Source of the DNA: Mya arenaria
Taxonomy: Eukaryota > Mollusca > Bivalvia > Myida > Myidae
Reading direction: 5' to 3'
Assembly (NCBI RefSeq): GCF_026914265.1
Contig: NC_069135.1
Coordinates: 19,880,548-19,944,547 of the forward strand
DNA: 64,000 nt
Positions within the stretch are counted from its first letter, which is position 1; each line of letters starts with the position of its first letter. The notes under the pieces are model-generated. The model searched no databases. It saw nothing but the letters and a program-made list of their open reading frames with translations, and was not told the origin of the DNA. Below are positions 22,832 to 34,411 of this stretch, piece after piece. The position numbers and the translations under genes are program-made.

Positions 22832-22912
22832 ATCTCTCTTCAAAATAAAATCGTATATTTCACCATTTAATAGAATGAAGGCATCGTACTCTATAGGCTT
22901 CAAATGCGCAAT
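22829..22912 (-). pseudogene. Laccase fragment (domain 2)
   Basis: On the minus strand this reads HLKPIEYDAFILLNGEIYDF-ILK. It aligns with IEPITAESIILHNKERCDI of laccase copy 1 and with ILLNDHIYYFED of copy 2. It is one short open piece with no recognisable continuation. It confirms that unit 2 once carried a laccase here. Confidence 0.65.
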
Positions 22913-23103
22913 AAAGGTTGATGAAAAACCTTTTATGATCAAAACAAGAAAAACGAAAATGATTTGTGAACTTAGTACAGTTTATTTAGCATTTATGAAT
23001 ATGTCTCTTTTGACAAAGCCATTTGGCCATAAAATCCTCCTTGGCATTTTTCCCACATCATACTAGCCACAGTTTCAATTATTAATATCACGTTATTTCT
23101 AAT

Positions 23104-24640
23104 ATGATATTGATTTTTGTTCATTCCTCTTTCAATGTAACGTTACGTACATTATATAAGCAGTCATTAAAGACATTCCTATGTCACAGAAATGACAAGT
23201 GTAAACGTCAATTCCTACAACACAAACGTGACTACAAATTCCATGTAAGAACAGTTAAACGGCAATTTAACAGGAATAGAGCTAGGTCGATGAATGAAGT
23301 GCGTTATAAAAAAACCACGCGAGTTCTGGAAAATATTTTAAGGTCGGGCAATGCTAAAACAGATACGGATACATTAAAAAGTGAGGACATCTTTAATCAC
23401 TTTGAACAACTCGCGCAGGGAATGGCGAACGATGAGCCGGATGTAGCTGAATTTGTGGACGGATTAAACGAAAGGGAACGAATCAAACAACCATCATATG
23501 TAAAACTCGACTATCGAATTTCACTCGGAAAGAAGTCCGGAAAGCATGTAGTTAACTGAAACGCAACAATGCAGCTGGTAAAGATAATTTGTTAAACGAG
23601 TATTTTTAGAGACAATATACATTATGGTCCATCCATTCGCAGAACTCTTTAACCATATTTTTAACACCGGTGTGTACCCAAAAAATTGGTCAATCGGAGT
23701 TAGTTATAATTCCACTCTTAAGAAATCAACCTGCTGACGATCCAAACAAATACAGGGGTATAACTCTGATAAGTTGTCTTGCGAAGTTATTCACTACTGT
23801 TATAAATGAGTGTTTAAAATATGGGCTAATGCAAATGATAAACTTTCAGATGCCTATTTTGGGATTTAAGCAAAAGCACGGACCATCTGATGCTGTTTTT
23901 GTTTTACATGCCTTAATAGAAAAATTTCTTACTGACCATAAAACGTTATAAGCTGCGTTTGTGGACATTCGAACGGCATACTATTCTGTCTCTAGAGTAT
24001 CATTGTGGTACAAGTTAAAGCAGCAGTCGACGGCAAGATGTTTGCAATATTGCGGGATATGTTTAATTGCGTTTAATTATGTGTTAAATACTGTAAAAAT
24101 GTCTCAGACCTTTTCGCAAATAACATAGAGTTATTTCAAGGGGAGATACCTTCCTGCACAATGTTTTTCATTTTCCTTCCCAAAAGACTTGGAACACTCA
24201 CATCAAGATAGCGTGTTTTCTGGATAATCAGTAGACGAAATAAACAGTTTCCTTATATTGTACGCCGACGACTGTTTATTGTTGAGTGAAACACCGGAAG
24301 GGCTCCAAGACCACCTCAACTCGTTATCTTTTATCGCGACTAGTGGAAACTTCATGTCAATGTAGATAAACAAAAATATTTGTTTCCAAAAAGGGGGCGA
24401 GCAGCTTTGAACAATTTCATTTGGACATATAATGGCACAGCGGTCGACGTGGTGGACGACTTTATTTATCTTGGGTTCATGTTCAGTTCGAACGGGTCTT
24501 TTAAAAAGGGGATATATGCCTTAGTGTCTAAAGTGGAAAACTCATAACACTCGTTTATTGACATTACAAAGGGGATTGAATTGGACCAAGCATGTTTAAA
24601 TTTGTGGAGTTACTGTAAACTAAAAATAAGACAATTCTAA
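23104..24640 (+). pseudogene. Non-LTR retrotransposon (LINE) reverse transcriptase, decayed
   Basis: A polymerase region is broken into several frames. 23104-23559 reads as the linker before the RT domain. 23670-23951 contains the RT motifs NKYRGITLISCLAKLFTTVI and GFKQKHGPSDAVFVLHAL. Another frame near 23950-23990 gives AAFVDI..AYYSVS. Around 24250-24310 the catalytic YADD box appears (FLILYADDCLLLSETPEGLQ), and near 24430-24520 the thumb-like DFIYLGFMFSSNGSF. Stops and frameshifts separate every block. Neither endonuclease nor a clear 3' tail is recognisable. The clade is not assigned. It interrupts the lectin/laccase unit. Confidence 0.85.
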
Positions 24641-24899
24641 ACAGTTTATCTAATTTATTGTGTAAATGTTTTATTGAACGTCTTAATTTGATAAATAGTA
24701 TAACTCAATAAAGCAAACCAAAGCCCTGTCAATTGTATTTGTTAACATATCGCTCTCAGCTTATTTTATGAAGGTTTACTAACATGCACTTGGCGTTATG
24801 CCTTAACTTTTATTAAATCATCGATATGCTGTATATGCAAAAGATAATAAACAATCTCCTCTGTTCTGTTCTGTAAAAAAGTTTAAAATTAGGTATTGC
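24641..24899. other. Unassigned sequence after the LINE
   Basis: AT-rich, with no gene recognised. It may contain the LINE 3' end. Confidence 0.3.
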
Positions 24900-25140
24900 A
24901 ATCTATAATCAGTGTTTTTCACATAAGTAGTTAAACACAATGTTTGTTTTTACTTTATCCAGCATTTTGCAAAGTTAAGCTATTCACATTCTCTACGATT
25001 AAATAATCTGCTTGATTTGCTTCTCTTTGAGCTATTTCATTTGTAAGATTGTACGGTGTGAACTTCATATTAAACGATTTGTTGAAACTAGATACAAGTA
25101 AGCCAGAATGGCGTGTCACTAGAAGTTAAATTCAAACTTG
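24900..25140. other. Minisatellite flank without minisatellite
   Basis: The pre-array flank is recognisable to AAGCCAGAATGGCGTGTCAC. It then passes directly into sequence resembling the region after type B arrays (compare 11160 and 38940). The 22-bp repeat itself is absent. Confidence 0.7.
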
Positions 25141-26400
25141 CAAACCTAATTTGTACTGCCGGATTGAATGATATATACATTATATTAGAACATTCCTTAA
25201 GAAGCGCGAAATAATTTCATTACAATGAATTAAGACAACGGCCTTAGTTTGTTTGAAACTGATAAACTGATCATTTACAGGTATGTCATCACTCCATAAG
25301 GCATAAGTAAAAAAGGTTCACCATGCAATGAGCACGAAAGTTAAATAACTTCAACACTAACAATGTAGATACTTGCAAACACAAATTCGATGTAAATCCT
25401 ATATTAAAATGATCGCATTTTATCAACCGAACGTATACACATATGTGTCGTATTTGTTTCAGTATCTAGTACTTACTACTTATATATCACTTGCGAACTC
25501 AGGGGGTGACATCCCCTCCAGAACGCTAAAACTAAAAAAACGAGATAAAACTATTTCACTGTTTTGTTTTGTTTTCAAAACGGAATTAAGGGTTCAGGAT
25601 GTACAAAAAAAACTATGTATGGTTTATATCATGAATCATCTATATATATAAACTAGGGAATGTCGTTGTTGTATGAACTTCCTACATTCAGCGAACAATA
25701 CATCTGTTTGAATGGTAATCGGATATATCTCGAAAGGGGTTGGGGATTTTTATAATCGTGTTATCTTTACCCGGAAGATTGCGCTGGTAACCTAGTTTAA
25801 AAGTGCAAAATCATGCATGAATTCAATAAATAATACTTAAGTTATCTGAAACCAAAAAAGTAACACTCTATGTTTCAAAACAAGAAGAAAAAATTTGGTG
25901 TGTTTTTTAAAAAAGTGTCATATCTTATTCCGTTTTCTTTACACAGTAAAAAACAATTATTGAAATAACAGACATTTCAGAAACTTTCCCTTAACAAGGA
26001 ATTGACGTAAGATGTCAAACAAGTAAGAAAGACACTTAGATGGGTTTGCATATACCAAAGGTTGTCTGTGTAATGGGCGTATTGATAGTATTAAAATATA
26101 ATAACAACAACAGCAGATATATACCAAACTTTAATAAATAAATAAACAAATAAAAAGAAAGACTCAATGAAAGCAAATAAGTGACTTGCATTTTTCAACA
26201 CATGTACATCTGGCCCCAATTTCGCGAACGATCTACACTTATTTGTTTTGGTATAACTTGTAAAATATTCTCATTTTGAAGAGTTCTAAGGCTTTTAAAA
26301 TTGATAATAACAATATTTCAAGAATAGAAATAGACAGACGTTTTACATTAGAATGAATCATTTCCTGTATGTTTGAGAATGGGCGACGAGCAGCAATGTT
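25141..26400. other. Post-type-B spacer, diverged copy
   Basis: No gene. It matches 11160-12900 in patches, for example the stretch around 25380-25500 with 11710-11850. The GT microsatellite of the other copies is not present here. Confidence 0.5.
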
Positions 26401-27180
26401 ACGGCCACATCTGGATTGGTGTTACGTTTTTAATTCACTTGTTGGCATCAGCTGGGTTCTGTGGCCGACCTGCACTAGTGTACGCCGATATAATGATGAA
26501 CGTAGGTCAAAACACATTTAGTTTCCTATCTGAACAATATTGAAACAAAAATGTGACCCTGATAATATTTCTATTCATCCAGTAAAGGCAAATAGCCATC
26601 TTATTACGAGTTGCTATGTCGAAAAGGATTTTTAGGCCTTGTGTGTGAGCCCCTGTCACCCGCAATTCTACCAAGGAATCCGTATGTTGAATTAGAACAA
26701 ACGGAACTGAAATGTATAGATTGCTCACTAATTACACATGAAACCAGTACCTTTCAGTATATATATGCAAATTGAATGTAATAATAGGCGTGGTTTGAGA
26801 AGAGTTGAGTTATTGTAAGCAAACACTGGGGGAAATTCTAATAAAATAGTTTTACAATTGCAGAGGTAACAAAAATTTCTTACTCGTAAATAGGATTCAT
26901 CCTTCCAAATGTTTCTAAAAATAAGGTAGATATTAGGTTCAGACACACTATATAAAATATAAGCTATTGGAACGTTTATTAAGGCTTTTCATATTATATA
27001 TGTATATATATATACGCACTGTGTTGTTAGTGGAGTTGTGTGCGGTTGTTCCAAGTTTTTTGCTTGTGATTTTTGGTTTTTGTGTTCTATGTCTTTGGCG
27101 TTTACCCTGTGCCATATTACGTGGGTAATGTTTAAACTTTTGGCTACTGATCTTGTTTCTGTAGTTTTTTCACAAAAATA
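26401..27180. other. Spacer downstream of lectin copy 2
   Basis: Parts match 21560-21880 and 2560-2790. No exon is recognised. A further 3' exon of lectin copy 2 could lie here unseen. Confidence 0.45.
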
Positions 27181-27300
27181 TTAATCATAAAAGTCAAATA
27201 AGGTAAATATAATGATACATCGAAATAAAAATAAGATTGTATTAACCAATATTAGACCCTTTGACGACATGGAATGGAATGAAAAAATTAAAACAAAACA

Positions 27301-27302
<2 letters not shown>

Positions 27303-27351
<49 letters not shown>

Positions 27352-27386
27352 CATTAATATTATTATAATTATTATTATTATTATTT
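27303..27386. repeat. (ATT)n microsatellite in lectin copy 2
   Basis: Interrupted ATT repeat immediately after the transmembrane exon's donor, at the same site as 3423-3482 in copy 1. Confidence 0.9.
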
Positions 27387-27392
27387 CACTAC

Positions 27393-29611
27393 CGTCAATT
27401 GTAGGAAGATGCATTCGATATGCTGTCTGTGCAGTTGTTTCGGGATCGGCATTTTGATGTGCCTTTCTCTTATTTATCCTCCTTCGAATAAAAACGATCG
27501 AAAGCATAAAAGCAATTAAACCAAAACCCGCTACTCCTCCTACGGCGATGACAATATCTTCTTTCTGCAAACCTGAATAAACACATGACATAAATAAGTA
27601 ACTTAAACAATCTTAAACAAAATACTAGAAAAGACTGTAAGAAATATCCCTACAAAACTTTGAGATTTGACGACTTTCATTGTAAATCAATGAGGTGCTT
27701 GAAACGAAATCTTAGTAATTGTATTTTTCAGTATGACGGTTTTTAAGTCATTAACATTTATGGTTGTCGTACCAGTTTTATAGTGCATGAAAACAAATTT
27801 ATTCACAAAATCACCTTTCTTACCTTTAGGTGAACCTGGTGTTTCAACTGTTGTTGATTCCAAAGTTGTTGTTTCAACTGTTGTTGATTCCAAAGTTTTT
27901 GTATCAACTATTGTTGATTGCAAAGTTGTTGTCGATAAATCAGGACATTGTTTCGTTTCTGATGTGCATGAGACCGTTACCCTACTATCTGGAGAGGATC
28001 CTTAATGGAAGACAATGCCAGATATGTTCAAATAAATGTAAATTTATGTGTTTTGTTGTTTGTTTGTGCGTCAGTTTGCCTTTCGGCATGTCATTTGTAC
28101 CATTGATCATGGTCATCATTTTGTTTATCGTCTTTTTCTTTGTAGTTAATTCTTTAGAGCATTTTGTACTTCAGTGAAATAAACAATCGGATTAAACTAA
28201 TATTTCTCAAGTATGTGGCTATGTTTCAAAATAACGTATTATTTTAAATACTAGTATCTGTTCCAAGGACATTGTTAAAGTGGTGCCAGTCAATAAACAT
28301 TGTAACTCCTCATCCATGATATACGTACCAGCAAATCCTAGCCAAAACGAGCCCAAATCTTTAGGCAGTGTATTCTCCAAGTGGATTGTAAGATTCTGTT
28401 CGAGTGTTTGCAATATTTCCGGCATGGCATTGTTGTCCTTACATTGCCACTCATAGATTATACTTCCGTCGGATCTTTTCACTAAAAGTCTTTGTTCGCA
28501 CTGGGCCCACCTTCAGAAATAAACGCTCATTGATTTGTTTTTACTATTTTTGGGTTTACATAACAAGAATAATGAAACCTGATAATTTGAACTACATTAA
28601 ATCATTGTACTCATTGTACGTACGTATAAACAGTTGCTTTGCAAATGCAAGTACAAATGAATGGTAACTTTACTTGTTTTCCATCACAATCTGGTATATT
28701 GCTATAGAGAGTGTTGAGTCCATATCACACGTGTGGACAGAGCAAGACAAAGTTTCTTTCGACGGGATCTTCTGACCGTTGTTGAAACCTGGACTTTGCA
28801 GATAAACCGACTGCCCTAAGCTCGAAGAGGTTATCGTTCCAGACATAATGCTAAGAATACTCGTTTCTAAAAAATGAACAAAACGCCATCAAAAATTAAT
28901 AGCTGGTTTAGTTCATCAAAGGTTTCTTATTCAAACATTTTGAACATACTTTTTGTATACAGTCAGTTTAAATATAGGTTTAAATATTGATTGTCTTAAT
29001 GCGAATTTGAATTTATTACCAGTGATAATGTTACATTATGAAATATGATAGTGTTTCACGTGCATCACTGTCAGTATACATTTGCAATCATTTTCATACC
29101 TGGATGTAGTTTGAAGGATCGCCATTTAACACAATTGAACGTGAAGAATAAACTACATTTTACGTGTATGACCAAACTTACCAGGTATGCAATAGTAGTT
29201 TATATGCATGTAGTTTGGATAGTGGTCTGGTACTCCACTACAATCTTGTAGCAGAACAACAGTAGCCATCACGTTGCAACTACTTCTACCATTGCATTTT
29301 TCTATATACTGAACTGCATTATTGGGGTGAAAATTATATGACATTTGGCAGTCTTGTTCGGTTATATTCGAACAACAAAGTTGAAACTGATCTTGGACGT
29401 TGTCAAAAGTGCAATTCAGTGCCGCTGCTTTGTATGCGACCGTTATGTCCTTTATTGCAATTACTTCTCCAGGTGGACATGTGGAAAACATAAAATTACT
29501 GGCTGGTGAGATAACGCCGTAACAAGAAGCGGTGCTTTTGTATAAAGTACCAAGAGCAAATGTCCCTGAAAATATAGTGATATATTTGTGTACAAAGCCT
29601 TTCAAGTTCAT
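27393..29611 (-). CDS. Membrane lectin copy 2: SUEL-like/CUB-like/mucin/TM
   Basis: Paralog of copy 1 with the same five-exon plan. Lectin domain 29182-29565 (CPPGEVIAI, CNGRSSCNVMA, YMHINYYCIPG); CUB-like halves 28674-28866 and 28329-28510 (GSFWLGFA at the end); short Thr-rich stalk 27815-28000 (repeats of TTTLESTTVE); transmembrane exon 27393-27572 (VGGVAGFGLIAFMLSIVFI, then RRRINKRKAH). Exon lengths of 193 and 182 nt are identical to copy 1, and all phases agree. The donors are at GTAAGT (29181), GTAAAG, GTACGT and GTGATT. The frame is open throughout, about 375 residues without the first exon. A start at 29611 (MNLKGF) reads into the lectin exon; an upstream exon spliced at the acceptor before 29565 is the alternative. 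The last exon ends at a phase-1 donor before the microsatellite, so a short cytoplasmic 3' exon is probably missing from this model. Confidence 0.8.
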
Positions 29612-30525
29612 AGTTTTCAGTTATGTCATCGAAAGAAACTCCATAACTGGTTGTTTTCGTGTTAAAAATCGTTAAGACATATCCTGTCTTAATTCATTGG
29701 TCAATAATTGGCTCAAACAACTTCATCCATAACAATTCGTTCGGTTCAAGCGTATAAGTAATTTATTCATAACATGTTTATGCCATGAATATGATTTTTA
29801 CACATATCTTCATTTTTAGCAGTTGCAAAAAACATATATATTATTGTTATTCATATTTTAGAAATAAATACATGTACTTATTCAAATATTGACCTATTTA
29901 ATTTCCATCCTCTTTAGAGCCACAATTATTAAGCAATATATTATTTTTGATTTTATAGCAAATCTGATATGTTTTAACTTTACAGAAATACTGTGTTATT
30001 AATGCTATGTAACCTTTTATGTAAGCCAGCAAACTTCTGCTGTGTTCTGTCTATTTTTTGACATATCGCAAACAGCACTCAAACGGCGATTATGTTTTCA
30101 AATATATTTCTTGATTAAAATCACCGTTCCTTACGATCCTGAATTAATCTTTGTCATCGCAGATATCTATAAGGGCTATTAACTATAAAACTTAAATCTA
30201 CCCAAAACTCTTGATATATGTTTTCAAAAAGATATCCTAATGCAAATGTTATCATGTCATCGTTTTCTTATAAATTGAATGAGTTTAAACGATTAGTTTG
30301 TACAAACGCAGTATCACATTACAAACAGTTATTTATGTGCACTTGAATGGAACTATATATTTCGCAGTTAACAATCTACATGTACCTGTTTTAAACCCTA
30401 TATAAGGCTGTAATTATTACTGAGTTTTATTCTAAAACTTCCCGGATCAAAATCGAGTACTTATGCCTATAAACGTAAGTGAATCTTTGACGCAAAAAAA
30501 TGTTTTGTTTTCTGATGTCATGTTA
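29612..30525. other. Spacer upstream of lectin copy 2
   Basis: No gene. It is a diverged copy of 6312-7677 lacking the SINE, with several small deletions. Confidence 0.5.
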
Positions 30526-30705
30526 ACATCATGCGATAAATATGGGGTATTATATGATTGGACGCATTTCTGGTGACCTGTATCACGTGGAGTTCAGTGT
30601 GTAAACATATAACCGTCAAGACGTAAGGTTGAGAATGCTACATGTAAACACATCAAACGAGACGTGGTGCAGGTCACCAGATGAGCATCCTGTCGTAATA
30701 TTCAA
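30526..30705. mobile_element. Small palindromic (foldback) element, copy 2
   Basis: Same inverted-arm element as 7678-7855 (TTTCTGGTGACCTGTATCAC with GTGGTGCAGGTCACCAGA). It is more diverged and at the same paralogous position. Confidence 0.65.
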
Positions 30706-32285
30706 TTCATTATATTTCTGACTATTTTAATATGCCTCTCAAATTTCCCAATATGGAATGGCTTGCGCGTAGGAATGTGTTACGTACTTTTGTGTATCGA
30801 AGTCAAGGGAGGCTGCTCCAGAGAGAAACGAAGTAAGAAGTTATAGAATTCACAGAATTGAGCAAAATAAGAATTTTTTTTATATTCATGCAAAATGAAC
30901 TAATAACTAATACAAAAACAATTATTTAATGTTAAAGCACAAAAACAAAACAAAACGTGAACGGTCCTTTTTACGGTTATACAATTATATTCATTCCATG
31001 AAGACGTAACGCGACCGTTTGAACAAAGTGAATGTCAGTGGACGATCATTATAATAATTTATGCAACATGCTTAAAACTCTGAGCATTGCTGCAGATAGC
31101 TTAAAAAAATGAACAATTTATTTTCTGATAGTTTCCATCTCATATTTAAGGAATTTTCATTATAGCTAACGTATCATAAAATTATTTCACAGCCATACCT
31201 TCCTTTGTTTGGCAATAACTCATACAACGTAATAGATGGATGCAAACTCCGTTGTATGAGTTAGTTAACGGATTCTGTATTCTGCCCGAAGTGTTTGAAT
31301 TATACGAAATTCTCAATGTTGATTAACAAAGGTCATACAACCATCAATAACATCAATAGTGTATGCATACAGGTTGGCATTATTTGGAAGGATATTTACT
31401 ACATAGTTGTATTGGAATTCCCGAAGTTTCGTTATCAATTGACAATAACGTTATTAATATAACGTCAATTATAATGAGACGTTGTTTTAAGCAGAAACAA
31501 CCGCACAGCTACTTTAATTCTTAAGGAATCGAGTAAAATTTAAACATAGATATACAAATATCGATTTCGATGTCAGAAAATCGATAATATTTAAGCTGTA
31601 TTTCACAGCGAAGTATTCATGATTAAATACCTATAAAAAAAGATATCTTTAATTTTGTTGAAATTCCTGTATAGGCCAGAAATACATTTTGGTTGGTAAA
31701 AAAGATTTGATAACAATAAAATAAACAGTAATTGTTGTACATACCATGGACAATATAAAAAGCCAGTAATTGCACGAAAAAAATCATTTCGCTGTCAATG
31801 ACTATAACTACATGCACAGCTTTCAAGCACGATGAATTTTAGAATAAGGAATCCACATTCTTTGACAAAGAACTATTTAAATGTCCGTGTTTCACTTTAT
31901 GCCAATTTTTAAACTATACGTTTTATTACATATTTCTAATCGCTAAATGCCTTCACCGATTACTCAAAATGTTAATGGTTAAAAAAAGACAAGTCATCAG
32001 TGGTTTTTCACAGACAATAAGGTTAAAGGTTCTCAAAAGTATTAAATACTTTTGATGAATACAGGTGTGACAGTGTCAAATATCGGGAAGTGGTGGAGAA
32101 TTTCTTAATATGACGCTGCAATCCTTTTATTGGATATCCTGAATGACGTAGTGGTTTGTATAAAATTTCCAATATGATATATAAATATTTCTGAAAGGTA
32201 TAAGCCGGCGAATATCTGTTAATATTCATTTATCAATTTAAAGTTGTCAACTGGCTATAGAAATGAATTAGAATATATGACATAG
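30706..32285. other. Spacer
   Basis: No gene. Matches 7856-9227 and 56500-57880. About 260 bases near 30890-31150 have no counterpart in the other copies. Confidence 0.45.
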
Positions 32286-32745
32286 TGTGTATACCACGTG
32301 ATAAATTACGTCATATATGCTACGTCGGAAGGCAACTTTTTGCTTAAAATAAAGACCTAATTCAAAGATAACTTTTCTTTTACTAAACCATTTCAAAATA
32401 AACAAAGGACAGTCTATACCGCTTTAAGAGTCCCGCCTTCGTTTTATCACCGAAGTTTGATAAGGTGATTAGTTCCATCAAACACTTCGACAAACCTGTT
32501 TCCAAAATAATATTTTGACAGTGCTCCGTCAGACGGCCGTATTGTGAAAAGGATTGTCGAAGTGTTTTAAGAAACTAAACTCTCAATCAAACTCTAGTAA
32601 AAAGACTGAAGGCATGACTCCACAAGCGGCATAGACTGCGCTATGTTTCATTTAAAATGGTGAAGAAATATTGTTATATATAATATAATTTATCTTGGTT
32701 TTAAATATTCATTCGAAGCAAAATATTGCCTTCCGACGTATATGA
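32286..32745. mobile_element. Long foldback element, copy A
   Basis: Outer arms GTGTGTATACCACGTG to TCGGAAGGCAA (left) and TTGCCTTCCGACGTA (right, shortened) enclose an inner pair around CCCGCCTTCG. A further nested pair is CACTTCGACAAACCT and TTGTCGAAGTGTTT. The whole is close to a giant hairpin with no coding capacity. Related to 57883-58355 and 50500-50862. Confidence 0.75.
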
Positions 32746-32837
32746 TGAGTAAACATGAGAATACAAGTGCATTCTGAACACAAAAGATGAAAAAATGGAA
32801 TAATTTTGAAATATGAACGAATGGTTGATTTTGAGTT

Positions 32838-33925
32838 TTGGTCCCAGCCGCGGCAAGTGTAGGGATGCTGAGATAAATTTGACACCGCACACCACAGCTT
32901 TAGGCATTTTTCGCTGCGTTTTAGAGTGTAAAATAACCTTGTAGGCGAATGGAAACGGTGACGCAATGACGTCAGAGATGCACCGATGGCAGCGTAACGT
33001 AGAAAATCGAGAGTGCTAAATTTCAGGACCAGAACCAACCTCCTAGCCCTCTTGATACAGGAATTACACGGGATTCGCATTCCAGTAGCGGGTTTGTTTT
33101 GGTTACGTTGAAAAAGTACGAAATGTCGCAAATTTGGTCATACTTTGACGCGTTGGAAACCGGTGCCCACAAATCATCCGGGCATCCCTGCAGGTGCATC
33201 TAATTGGAAAAACTGGTCCCTGCCGCGGCAAGTGCAGGGATGCTGAGATATGTTCGACACCGCACATCCCAGCTTTAGGCATTTTTCGCTGCAATTTGGA
33301 GTGTAAAATAGCCTTGTAGGGGAATTGAAACGGTGACGCAATGACATCAGAGATGCGCCGATAGCGGAGTAACGTAGGAAATCGAGAGTGCTAAATTTCA
33401 AGACCAGAACCAACCTCCTAGCCCTTTTGGTACCGGAGTAGCACGGGATTCGCATTCCCGCACCGGGTTTGTTTTGGTAACGTTGAAAAAGTACGAAATG
33501 TCGCAAATTTGGTCATACTTTGACAGCAGGTGCATGTTGTAGGTTAGAGCGTCCCCTAAATTGAAAACTGGTCCCAGCCGCAACAAGTGCAGGGATGCTG
33601 AGATATGTTCGACACTGATCACCCCAGTTTTAGGCATTTTTCGCTGCATTTTAGAGTGTAAAATAGCCTTGAAGGCGAATGGAAACGGTGATGCAATGAC
33701 ATCAGAGATGCGCCGATGGCGGCGTTACGTAGAAAATCGAGAGTGCTAAATTTCAGGACCAGAACCAACCTCCTAGCCCTTTTGATACAGGAATTACACG
33801 GGATTTGCATTCCAGTAGCGGTTTTGATTTGGTTACGTTGAAAAAGTACGAAATGTCGCAAATTTGGTCAATCTTTGACGCGTTGGAAACCGGTGCCAAC
33901 AAATCATCCCGGGCATCCCATTCTC
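32838..33925. repeat. Three direct repeats of about 365 bp
   Basis: Landmark GAGATA-x-TT-x-GACAC recurs at about 32871, 33244 and 33599, giving spacings of 373 and 355 bp. Each unit holds a minus-strand open frame starting MRHFVLFQR(N/Y)QNK or similar, followed by RARRLVLVLKFSTLDFLR. The frames end in or near the next unit and show no known domain. The block is wedged into a laccase remnant. It may be part of an unclassified transposon. Confidence 0.8.
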
Positions 33926-34115
33926 TGTCCTCCGTAGACAACCAAAGTTTGACTTGACATCTGCCTGTTAATCGTAATTATAATTACTAATGAAATGAAT
34001 TTCCGTCATGTAGGTAAACAAGTTTGTCGTTTTGCTCAACATTGACCCCTTAATGTTAACACCCATTGCAAACTCACAAATAAAGTTGTTCTTTGACAAT
34101 TTTCTCGTTCCATAC
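33926..34115 (-). pseudogene. Laccase N-terminal remnant
   Basis: The minus strand contains FICEFAMGVN, followed out of frame by a counterpart of LVYLHDG. It matches the nucleotide sequence of laccase copy 2 at about 61540-61790 and lies in the same position relative to the following type B array. It is truncated at 33926 by the 365-bp repeats. Confidence 0.65.
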
Positions 34116-34411
34116 CAGTCTAAGTTTCGATTACCAACATCACCGCTATTCCAATACGATACCGATTCATTGTCATAGGAGTGTAATAAACTCGCTTAAA
34201 ATTAGATTTAATGAATTGCTATATAAGTTTAATGATAAAACATAATGTTGGATGTTACTTCATCGCGCATTTTCAAAGTTTTAACTATTCACACAACCCT
34301 TCTACGACTTAAATTTAATAATCTGCTTCCTTTGCCTCCCTTTGAGTTTTATCATTGTAAGAGACAAATTTGCATTGCACGGTGTGGACTTGATCTTAAA
34401 ATAATTTACGA
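34116..34411. other. Flank before type B array 2
   Basis: No gene. Matches 61795-62100, including TTACTTCATCGCGCATTTT. Confidence 0.6.

Noticed and set aside
32960..32980. CRE-like TGACGTCA site as a regulatory element
   Set aside because: It occurs only in the first of three repeat units (the others read TGACATCA) and is not near a supported gene start.
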